Made by a program: the position numbers and the translations under genes. Source: Candidatus Hydrogenedentota bacterium (GTDB taxonomy: Bacteria; Hydrogenedentota; Hydrogenedentia; Hydrogenedentales; CAITNO01). From it: a stretch of DNA of 54,170 bases. The stretch lies in contig JAAYBJ010000046.1 of assembly GCA_012730105.1 (NCBI GenBank), forward strand, positions 1 to 54,170, given 5' to 3'. Of the stretch, positions 33,248 to 40,877 are shown piece after piece. The notes under the pieces are model-generated. The model was not told the origin of the DNA. It made no database searches and saw only the letters and a program-made list of their open reading frames with translations. Positions within the stretch are counted from its first letter, which is position 1. The number at the start of each line of letters is the position of its first letter.

Positions 33248-35527
33248 TTAGGGATTCTCATTGGTCTGCAATGCTCTCAACAGCAACAGCCGGGTTTCTC
33301 CCGTTCTCAGGGGCAGAAGGATGTTATCCTTCTGATACCAGCCGATGTTGGAGTCTATCTGGTCTTCAATATCACAAAAATACCCCAGGCCCAGGGACCG
33401 TTTCCCGCTGCGGCTGGCATGGAGCGTGATAAACGGCGGCCGGGCGAAAACGACGTCGTAATAGGCACGTTCCAGCGTGTTCGGATACATGGGCTGTTCA
33501 AGGATTTTCAACAGGGCACTAACCAATGCCGGTGTCACTTCCGGTTCGGCAATATACAAAGACGTCCAGCCTTCCGGAAGCGTCAGCATGGCGATGCTAC
33601 CCCTCTTTTCACTACCGGTGTAATCGGCAAGCAGGTCCACTTCTTCACTGGGCTCCACGTAAAAAAGCGGGTCCCAGAGTTCCTGCGTGCCAATATTTTC
33701 ATCGGCCTGGAGATACTGCCCGCCGGCCAGGATATACCTGGAGCCGGACTGGGTGGGATTTTCAAAGGCCTTCACCTTCATTCCGGTTACGGCGCTGATA
33801 TTTTCCACGGCAGGCCCGGAGCCGAAATAACCGGGGGCATAAACCCAGATGGCGCAGGACTGTTCCTGTGTAAAGCGCGCGTGAAGCCGGCCGCGCTCAT
33901 CATTGGTCAGGGAAAAGGCATTTAAAAAGAGGTAGACCGGCGTGGGCGGCGCGATACCATCCACCACATCGCTCAACAGATGGAATCGTGTGCTCGCACC
34001 CGAACGCAAAACGGCATCCCGGCCCCGCTGCAGCAGCACCGAGTTCATATGTTCGGCGCATTGCAGATAAAAATTCACCGACTCGTCAACCACCACGGTA
34101 ATGGTCGCCTCGTTCTCCTGGTCATTGCCCTGTCCCGTATCGCCGAGGCGCTTTGCGTAAATATCCTTCAGCCGCCCCAATTGGACCCACTGCTCCTGGT
34201 CATTCAACCATCCCTCCCCCTGGGGATCGGACCAGATGAGGCCAAGCCCGTAGGTGATGGCCATGGCAAAATTGCGGCGCTGCACTTCATACACGTCCTC
34301 GGCGCGCACCCCCTTAATCCGTCCGAATTCACCCGTCTCTTCCGACCGTTCCACACCGGTCCTGGTATCGTCAATGATATACCACTTTTTCCCCCGGAGA
34401 TTCAGGCTGTCTATGGCGCCCATCATGCCGCCGACGCCGCCCAGTCCGCGGTCAAAATAGGAGACCGGAGAAACGAATCCTGTAATCTCACTATCAAGCA
34501 GCAATTCCAAGGCGAAATGGCCGGAAGCACTAGACTGCGCTTCAAAGGAATAGCCATAGGGCGCCAGTATCATTGGCTCAATGGCGGAAACCCGGGCGGT
34601 CAACGAGGCCATACCGGCAAGAACATCAGCAACCCGTTCTGAACAGAAACGATAAAAGTCCACGAGCGGCTGTTGTTCAGGCAGAACGACCAGGGCATTA
34701 CATCCATCCTCCGTTTCCGGACGTGCCGGTATCACGGCCGTGTCGAAGGCGGCGTCCGGACTGCCCCAGGCGCTGCGGAACGCGTCCTCATTAACGTACG
34801 TCTGCCGCAGCCAAGTTCTAAACCCGGCTTCGTTGGCAGCCGAACGGTCAAATTCGTTGGTCAGCATCCAGCGCTGGTCTGTCAGCGCGGTCAACATGTA
34901 TCCCTGCAGATGTTCCTTATACGGACCGGACTCCACTTCGTGAATCATTTGTTCAAGCAGTCGTTGCGCCGTCTCAATCCACAAGGGGGAACTGATAGAA
35001 GGGTAGGCCTGTAATGACTCGTTGATCATGATGGCCGCTTCCGGATGGCGCTCCAGCCAGTGAACCGGCGGGTTAAGGTCCACGCTGAGCAGCAACCCTG
35101 CCTTTTCATTCACTTGGAGATATTTTTCGAGCACGGCATTGTAGCCGCCGGCCGCGGCACCGGATTCCTCCGCCTCGGACCAGTCCAAAGCGAGGGGAAC
35201 AACGAAACGATTAAGCCCGGCACTTGATGCCAGCGCCAATTGCGCCCCGGTAACTTCCCAATTCTCCTGTACCTTGCCGCCCACATATAGAAAAATGGGG
35301 GCATGGTCACCGGATTCCTCCCCCTGCGCGTCATCCGCCTGGCCGGAATTCGAACTCAACGCCGCTGTCGGCGCATCGGATGGTTCCCGGGTAATCGCCG
35401 GGGACACGGCAGGCACTGATTTTTTTCCGAGATACAATCCCGCCAGAATGGCCAATACCACAAGAACGAGAAAAATAACCGTTCGCGGTAGCAATCCTTT
35501 TTGAAATAATCTAAGAAATGACCTCAT
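33248..35527 (-). CDS. Membrane-anchored GH42-like putative glycoside hydrolase
   Basis: The 759-residue protein has an N-terminal anchor (TVIFLVLVVLAILAGLYLG), a Ser/Glu/Asp-rich linker, then a TIM-barrel domain of beta-galactosidase (GH42) type. It includes FRTWLRQTYVNEDAFRSAWG, a stretch often seen in GH42 enzymes, and FVSPVSYFDRGLGGVGG. A Rossmann-like second domain with YLFLNAFSLTNDERGRLHA resembles the glutamine-amidotransferase-like trimerisation domain of that family. I cannot place both catalytic glutamates with confidence, so activity is uncertain. The ATG at 35527 has GAGGG upstream and lies 77 bp downstream of a clear promoter; a longer frame would begin before that transcript. 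Confidence 0.7.
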   Translation of the reverse strand: MRSFLRLFQKGLLPRTVIFLVLVVLAILAGLYLGKKSVPAVSPAITREPSDAPTAALSSNSGQADDAQGEESGDHAPIFLYVGGKVQENWEVTGAQLALASSAGLNRFVVPLALDWSEAEESGAAAGGYNAVLEKYLQVNEKAGLLLSVDLNPPVHWLERHPEAAIMINESLQAYPSISSPLWIETAQRLLEQMIHEVESGPYKEHLQGYMLTALTDQRWMLTNEFDRSAANEAGFRTWLRQTYVNEDAFRSAWGSPDAAFDTAVIPARPETEDGCNALVVLPEQQPLVDFYRFCSERVADVLAGMASLTARVSAIEPMILAPYGYSFEAQSSASGHFALELLLDSEITGFVSPVSYFDRGLGGVGGMMGAIDSLNLRGKKWYIIDDTRTGVERSEETGEFGRIKGVRAEDVYEVQRRNFAMAITYGLGLIWSDPQGEGWLNDQEQWVQLGRLKDIYAKRLGDTGQGNDQENEATITVVVDESVNFYLQCAEHMNSVLLQRGRDAVLRSGASTRFHLLSDVVDGIAPPTPVYLFLNAFSLTNDERGRLHARFTQEQSCAIWVYAPGYFGSGPAVENISAVTGMKVKAFENPTQSGSRYILAGGQYLQADENIGTQELWDPLFYVEPSEEVDLLADYTGSEKRGSIAMLTLPEGWTSLYIAEPEVTPALVSALLKILEQPMYPNTLERAYYDVVFARPPFITLHASRSGKRSLGLGYFCDIEDQIDSNIGWYQKDNILLPLRTGETRLLLLRALQTNENP

Positions 35528-35603
35528 CAGACAGCCCTCGTAAACCTTTCTAGGTATCAGCCGCCTCATGCGGATACGTGATATCCAAGACTGATAAGGT
35601 TGC

Positions 35604-35633
35604 ATTCTATCCTTGTTCAAAGCGGAAGGTCAA
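35604..35633 (-). promoter_or_regulatory. Promoter of the GH42-like gene
   Basis: On the minus strand TTGACC (35633 to 35628) and TAGAAT (35609 to 35604) are 18 bp apart. The predicted transcript starts inside the longest open frame, which favours the ATG at 35527. Confidence 0.68.
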
Positions 35634-35678
35634 TGTTGGCCCCCCGCCTGACACGCGTTTTGGGCGGTTAACCGGCTT

Positions 35679-35708
35679 TTAAGACATTCACTCCCGCTCA
35701 TGTATAAT
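35679..35708 (+). promoter_or_regulatory. Promoter of the DUF4091 gene
   Basis: TTAAGA (35679-35684) and a perfect TATAAT (35703-35708) are 18 bp apart. The resulting leader is about 235 nt. Confidence 0.5.
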
Positions 35709-35949
35709 ATAGGAATCGTTTCCATCACGGGCGTTGCACGCAACCGGGAAACCATTTCAAAAGTATGCTATGTAGCCCTCGGTGGCCTGTGACGCATGGC
35801 CCTTTGGGAACAGGATAAAACGTAAGCATCCTGCAAATCTTCTTGTTTCAATCGCGGCAGATTCAAAAACAGGGTGCGGACGATAACTGACGATTGAATC
35901 TCATATCCGCTCAAACCAGTACATCTTAACTTATAAACGGAGCCTTTCC

Positions 35950-38673
35950 ATGACCTGTCAAAGGATGTTCAACAAGCCCGCCTTTGTTATCGTCGTATCG
36001 GCGCTTCTTTCACTAACGTACGGCGCTTTTTGCGACATGATAGCCGACGATGATGTGCATATACAGGGCAACTTTCTCGAGTGGTATTTTGCACAGGATG
36101 ACGGCGGGATACTGAGCGCGCTCCGTATCCTGGGTGTGGACGCCAATCTTGCCGGGGAAGAAGGTCTCGCGCAGGAAGGTTTCGGTGTGGGCAGCCATTA
36201 CGTGCCCAACCGCAGGCTGAATGAGCGGTTGGAAATGGTTGAACAGACCTCCTCCCGGCCGATGCTCCGTTACCAGTATGAGTGTGACGGGCCCAACATA
36301 AAGGGGCTGCACATCTCCCGCATCATGGAACCCCTTCCGGAGGAATCCTCCATGCGGGTCACATGGACAGTGGAAAACAAGGGCGATGAAAACCAGTGGA
36401 TCGCGCCCTGGATAAGAAACGATATGCGGGTTGACAGTGCGGCGCGCCTGGACCTGCCCGCGTTAAGCGGCATCATCGTGCCTGATAAGGAAGGTTACTA
36501 TCCCGCGGCGCGCAATTGGGCCGCCCTGACCAATTCAAAAGACCGCAGCTCTATATATATCGTAACGCATGCCGACCATACGCACGCGTTTCTTGCCCTG
36601 AATAACGGAAAGGAGACTCCGGGAGCCGTGCAGGTCAATTACGTTCCACGATTTCTCAAACCGGGGGAGGCATGGACAACCCTGTACCGGCTGAATGTGG
36701 CCCGGGGCCTGGAACATGTGGATTTTGCCTGCGACGAATTCGCCGTGCAACTGGATTATAAGGAAGGCCGGATTTCAGCGCTGTTTGCCCCGGCAAAACC
36801 CATGGAAAATGTGCATATTGAGGCCCGGGTTCTGGCGAGTAACAAACGGGTCTGGCGCCTTCCGCGCAAGCGTTTCAACGCGTCCCCCGCGCAATTGGCA
36901 CGCTGCACCTACGACTGGGAGCCGCCCGGAGACGGGGTCTATGAGTTCATGGCGCAACTCATTATAAACGACACTCCCATGGCCTTGGGAAGCGATACCG
37001 GTTCGCCGCACGGGGGCATCGACACCCAATTCGTGGTGGGAACTCCGCGCACGGCGGCCATGCAGGCATGGACAGACGCGCCCCATCTGCTCGACCGGGG
37101 GCCGCGTGTATTAAAACGCGGCCTTGCCGTTGACGGAGAAACCAAAATCTGGTTCGCGTCTTCCTTGGAAAAGATTTTTCAGGAAGATACTGTCGCAGCC
37201 GAAGGTCCCGCGAACCCGATACTGAAACTGGCCCTGGCCCGTAATGAATCCGAATCATTTCAACTCTGCCTGCGCCCCCCGACCGACATGATGCTGGCCA
37301 ACGTCAAGGTTGAGGCCGCCGATCTTGCCAATGAGAAGGGCACCGGGCGTATTTCTGAAAACGACATAAGCATTTATAATGTGCATTATCATCACGTCCC
37401 CATCCCCAGCCATTACGAAGGGCCTACGGGATGGTGGCCCGATGCCCTCCCCGCCCATGTACCCTTTAACGCGGAAGCGGGCAGAACCACGCCGGTCTGG
37501 ATAACGGTTTATGCCCCTTCGAATCTGCCTGCCGGAATTTACCGGGGCTCCCTGACACTGTCCGCCTCCAACGGGGGGCCTTGGGAACTGGGTTTGGAAG
37601 TCACGGTTTACGACTTCGGTCTGCCTGAGAAACCCGCTCTGAAAACGGATTTCGGCTTCTCCATGGATGCCTTGTCTCGCTATGCCGATTCGGTGAACGT
37701 GAGTCCGGACAAACTCGCCCGGGGGTACTTGGAAAACGCCCTGACGCACCGGGTCACCCTGCGTGAACTCTGCCAGATGCCACGAGAAAGTGCCGATTAT
37801 CAAAAGAGTCTGGCCCGCTACAAAGAACAACTGGGCGTCCTCCTGAAATCCGGTGTTTCAACGCTTTATGTGCCTGCATCTCTGCTGGATGTGCCGGCCC
37901 AGCTCCAGGAAGTCAACGCATTTGTAAAAGAAAATGGTCTTGCAAACATGGCTTTCACCCAGTTGGCTTACGAACCCGAAGAACCGGCCTGGAACCGGGT
38001 TCTTGAAAAAATGCAACTATGGAAAAACACCGCGCCCGACATTCCCATCACCGTCAGCACCATGGGCCTTCGCCCATTCATCCCAGCCGCCTTGGATATA
38101 TGGTCACTCCATGCGCAGGTGCTCGACACCACCCACAACGCGGCGGTGCTGCAGCGCGCCTCCGGGGGAGGAGAGGTCTGGTGGTACGTTAATCATACAC
38201 CGCCGCGCCCCTATGGCAACTTCTTTTTGGACTTTGCCGCCATAGAACACCGCATCCTTTTCTGGCAAGCCTGGGCGTTGGGAATGCGCGGCATGCAATA
38301 CTGGAATATCAACTACTGGCCCACGGAAGGAAATCCTTATGACAGCCTGCTGGATATCACGCCGGTGAACGGCGACGGCGTCCTGGTTTACCCGGATCCC
38401 CGGGGTCCGGTCAATTCCATCCGCTGGGAAGTCATCCGGGACGGCATCGAGGATTACGACTACATGGCCCTCTTCATGGAGCGCGTTCGCGCCCTGCGAA
38501 ACAAGACCGGCAGCGATGCCCTCCTGAAGCGCGCCGCCGATGTGTACAATTTACAGGACATTGTGCCCAGCCTGGTCACATTCACACGCGAACCGGAGAC
38601 CTTGTTGAAAAAACGCGATGAAATCGCCTCGGTGATTCAGGAAATAGACAAGATGCTGAACCCGTCGCGCTGA
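35950..38673 (+). CDS. Secreted DUF4091 (GH123-like) glycosidase-family protein
   Basis: The 907-residue protein has a signal peptide (FVIVVSALLSLTYGAFC), a long beta-rich N-terminal region, a beta-sandwich (about 400-555, ending in LGLEVTVYDFGLPEKP) and a C-terminal TIM-barrel part. The end matches DUF4091: GGGEVWWYVNHTPPRPYGNF, LGMRGMQYWNINYW, YPDPRGPVNSIRWEVIRDGI and EDYDYMALF. DUF4091 is related to GH123 beta-N-acetylgalactosaminidases, which suggests a role in cutting amino-sugar glycans; the substrate here is unknown. The ATG follows GGAGCC. The next gene starts 40 bp later on the same strand, so the two may be cotranscribed. Confidence 0.82.
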   Translation: MTCQRMFNKPAFVIVVSALLSLTYGAFCDMIADDDVHIQGNFLEWYFAQDDGGILSALRILGVDANLAGEEGLAQEGFGVGSHYVPNRRLNERLEMVEQTSSRPMLRYQYECDGPNIKGLHISRIMEPLPEESSMRVTWTVENKGDENQWIAPWIRNDMRVDSAARLDLPALSGIIVPDKEGYYPAARNWAALTNSKDRSSIYIVTHADHTHAFLALNNGKETPGAVQVNYVPRFLKPGEAWTTLYRLNVARGLEHVDFACDEFAVQLDYKEGRISALFAPAKPMENVHIEARVLASNKRVWRLPRKRFNASPAQLARCTYDWEPPGDGVYEFMAQLIINDTPMALGSDTGSPHGGIDTQFVVGTPRTAAMQAWTDAPHLLDRGPRVLKRGLAVDGETKIWFASSLEKIFQEDTVAAEGPANPILKLALARNESESFQLCLRPPTDMMLANVKVEAADLANEKGTGRISENDISIYNVHYHHVPIPSHYEGPTGWWPDALPAHVPFNAEAGRTTPVWITVYAPSNLPAGIYRGSLTLSASNGGPWELGLEVTVYDFGLPEKPALKTDFGFSMDALSRYADSVNVSPDKLARGYLENALTHRVTLRELCQMPRESADYQKSLARYKEQLGVLLKSGVSTLYVPASLLDVPAQLQEVNAFVKENGLANMAFTQLAYEPEEPAWNRVLEKMQLWKNTAPDIPITVSTMGLRPFIPAALDIWSLHAQVLDTTHNAAVLQRASGGGEVWWYVNHTPPRPYGNFFLDFAAIEHRILFWQAWALGMRGMQYWNINYWPTEGNPYDSLLDITPVNGDGVLVYPDPRGPVNSIRWEVIRDGIEDYDYMALFMERVRALRNKTGSDALLKRAADVYNLQDIVPSLVTFTREPETLLKKRDEIASVIQEIDKMLNPSR

Positions 38674-38713
38674 CCGGTCGCGCGACAGGCGCCGCACGTG
38701 GGAGGTGTGTGTC

Positions 38714-39685
38714 ATGGGCATCGCACTTAACAAGACACGACTGCAGCTCGTTATCGTCGTCATCCCTTTGGTATTGATACTTGCCGGGGGAAGCTATTAC
38801 TACTTTTTCATCCGGCCGCGACAGGGTGTGTCCCATGAAAGGTTCCTGGTTCCCGACACCGCTGTGCGCGCGGTGGTCAAGCCTGTGCTGGTGCAACACT
38901 ATGTTTCCTCCCTCGCGCCCGCCGGCACCCGCTTTATCAAAGGCGTGCCAAAGGTAACTTCAATGCAACAGTTTTCCTTTCGCACGGAATGGATACATAA
39001 GATGCCCTTTGAATTCACGTTTCTTCTGGATCAGCGCTCTCCTGACTTTCAGGGCGTCACCTTGTTTATTCAAGAACACCCTTCCGCCGAGTCCTTCGAG
39101 GAATTGGTTAACGACGATATGTTCTTCCGCACGCTCCATCCCGTCCAATGGAAATCGGGAACGATGATGCGCCAAGGCCGCAATGACCTCATCGCATTGG
39201 GTACGTTGCCTGTTCCCGTGTGGACACGGGATGCCGTTTCCGACACGTTCCCCAATTATGTTCCCCTGGATCCGCCTTCGGTGTCAGGCAAACACTTCGT
39301 CGAAATCGCGGTCAACAACCGGAACGGCGCGCTTATGGAGTTACAGGGCGCCCTGCCGGGGCTGGTAGGCGTGTTGGATGACCCGGGGCTCGAAGAAAGA
39401 ATGCGGCACGCCTGGGGATCGGTGGGATCCGCCCGATTCACGGCCGACCTCGGCGCGGAGGACCGGCTCGACATGCATATCGAGATCCTGTGCGGAAACA
39501 CGGAACAGGCTTTTGAAGCCGCAACCATCCTCCAGGAGGCGGCCCAACGTATCCAAACCTACCTGAACGGGCGCTTCGGCTTCACCCTGGAAGGCACCGC
39601 ACACCCGCTGGAAGACGGTACTGCGCATGGTGACTATATCCTGACCGGTTTTGAAAACCGACTGCGGCGGGCGGTGGGCGGATAA
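38714..39685 (+). CDS. Membrane-anchored protein of unknown function, 323 residues
   Basis: One N-terminal span (LQLVIVVIPLVLILAGGSYY) is followed by an extracytoplasmic domain with no motif I recognise. Visible segments are FLVPDTAVRAVVKPVLVQHY, SMQQFSFRTEWIHKMPFEFT and VSGKHFVEIAVNNRNGALME. The layout of alternating strands and helices with an LMELQGALPG turn suggests a folded periplasmic domain used twice. The ATG at 38714 has GGAGG at good spacing; a GTG at 38705 lies too close to it. The position right after the DUF4091 gene suggests a shared transcript and perhaps a shared substrate or export task. Confidence 0.65.
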   Translation: MGIALNKTRLQLVIVVIPLVLILAGGSYYYFFIRPRQGVSHERFLVPDTAVRAVVKPVLVQHYVSSLAPAGTRFIKGVPKVTSMQQFSFRTEWIHKMPFEFTFLLDQRSPDFQGVTLFIQEHPSAESFEELVNDDMFFRTLHPVQWKSGTMMRQGRNDLIALGTLPVPVWTRDAVSDTFPNYVPLDPPSVSGKHFVEIAVNNRNGALMELQGALPGLVGVLDDPGLEERMRHAWGSVGSARFTADLGAEDRLDMHIEILCGNTEQAFEAATILQEAAQRIQTYLNGRFGFTLEGTAHPLEDGTAHGDYILTGFENRLRRAVGG

Positions 39686-39723
39686 GCAGCCCCAATAGGG
39701 CTTCACGATATCACCAGCATCCG

Positions 39724-40776
39724 TTATTTGCCTTCCGCGCCCAAATCCACAACCCAAATGTTGCGGTACTGCACATAATGATTGCGATGTGACTGTAATT
39801 TGATGGCGCCGGGTTCCACTGGTGGCGGTTGGAGGCGTTCATTTTCTTTCCACGCCGTAATCTGCGGAATTTCCTGATCCTGCTGAATAACAAACCCGTT
39901 GTGCAGCACCGTCATGCGCGGATAAGACTTGACGGAGCCGTCCTCGTTAAAACGGGCGGCATGGTAGGTGATGTCGTATGCTTGCCATTCCGTCGGCGGC
40001 AGACAGGCATTGACCCGAGGGGGTGACACCTTGTAAAGGGCGCCACATTCATCATAATAACCTTCAAGTCCAAAACTGTCCAAGACCTGCACTTCATATA
40101 CATCCTGGACAAAGACCCCGCTGTTTCCCCTGGACTGGCCGCGTTCATTGGGCATGAACGGCGTCCGAAATTCCACATGCAACTGCACATCCTTGTACTT
40201 TGCCTTGGAAACCAGGTCACCGGCATCAGGTGTCACCATCATGGCATTACCTTCCGCGGGCACCCAACCTTTCGCATCCTCCCAGGCATCAAAACCAGTG
40301 CCGTCGAACAAGATCTGTGCGTTTGCCGGCGGCGCGGCGCCCAGCGTGGGGGGCGCATAGGCTATCCGTTGCATTTCAAATGTCTTCTGTCCGGAGCGGC
40401 GTCCACCCACGAAATGCCCGTCGCGCACTTCGCCCTTAAAATCTTCAGCATCAAAGACAAGACCATCTTTTTGTGCTTTGACTTCAATGGAAGCGACCAC
40501 CGGGCTGCGCATAAAAAGCCTGGAAGCCAACCGGATGCGATATAAGCCGCGGCCAAGGGGAATTATTTGGGCGCTGATGTCCGGGTCCACATCCTCATCC
40601 CCGGACCAACGTCCCTGCCAGTTCCCCATAAAGGGATCCCCTTCCGCCGGGTAATATTTTCCGGCATCCACTTGCGCCCAGGCGCAATTGGTAAACAGGG
40701 CAATTATGCCCGAACAAACAAAAATGGACAGCAAAGCCACTGCCAGCATGCTGAACCTGCCAAAATATTTTCCCAT
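39724..40776 (-). CDS. Secreted DUF1080 (3-keto-disaccharide hydrolase-like) protein
   Basis: The 350-residue protein has a signal sequence (MLAVALLSIFVCSGIIALFT, cleavage likely after CAWA) and a C-terminal concanavalin-like DUF1080 domain from about residue 155: LFDGTGFDAWEDAKGWVPAE, QLHVEFRTPF, RGNSGVFVQDVYEVQVLDSF. DUF1080 proteins are abundant in Planctomycetes and relatives; some cleave 3-keto-glycosides. An extra N-terminal domain of about 100 residues (YPAEGDPFMGNWQGRWSGDE) precedes it, as in some planctomycete versions. The start was set by AAGGGA before the ATG at 40776. Confidence 0.85.
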   Translation of the reverse strand: MGKYFGRFSMLAVALLSIFVCSGIIALFTNCAWAQVDAGKYYPAEGDPFMGNWQGRWSGDEDVDPDISAQIIPLGRGLYRIRLASRLFMRSPVVASIEVKAQKDGLVFDAEDFKGEVRDGHFVGGRRSGQKTFEMQRIAYAPPTLGAAPPANAQILFDGTGFDAWEDAKGWVPAEGNAMMVTPDAGDLVSKAKYKDVQLHVEFRTPFMPNERGQSRGNSGVFVQDVYEVQVLDSFGLEGYYDECGALYKVSPPRVNACLPPTEWQAYDITYHAARFNEDGSVKSYPRMTVLHNGFVIQQDQEIPQITAWKENERLQPPPVEPGAIKLQSHRNHYVQYRNIWVVDLGAEGK

Positions 40777-40800
40777 GATATTTTTCCCTTCATACGAGTT

Positions 40801-40828
40801 TACATAACACAAGCGAACAATGTATCAA
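40801..40828 (-). promoter_or_regulatory. Possible promoter of the DUF1080 gene
   Basis: TTGATA (40828 to 40823) and TATGTA (40806 to 40801) on the minus strand are 16 bp apart, about 25 bp before the ATG. The -10 match is only moderate. Confidence 0.4.
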
Positions 40829-40877
40829 CCGGAAAGGGTGCCATACAAGTTGTCGTTTTCATCCTTTCCGCAAACGA

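Larger units (their letters stand above)
35528..35949. other. Divergent intergenic region with two promoters
   Basis: The 422-bp spacer feeds the minus-strand GH42-like gene and the plus-strand DUF4091 gene. It holds a strong minus promoter (35604-35633) and a plus promoter (35679-35708). The plus leader would be about 235 nt long, unusually long, with a possible hairpin around CCCGGTTGCGTGCAACG on its complementary strand; I recognise no known riboswitch. Nothing else stands out. Confidence 0.5.
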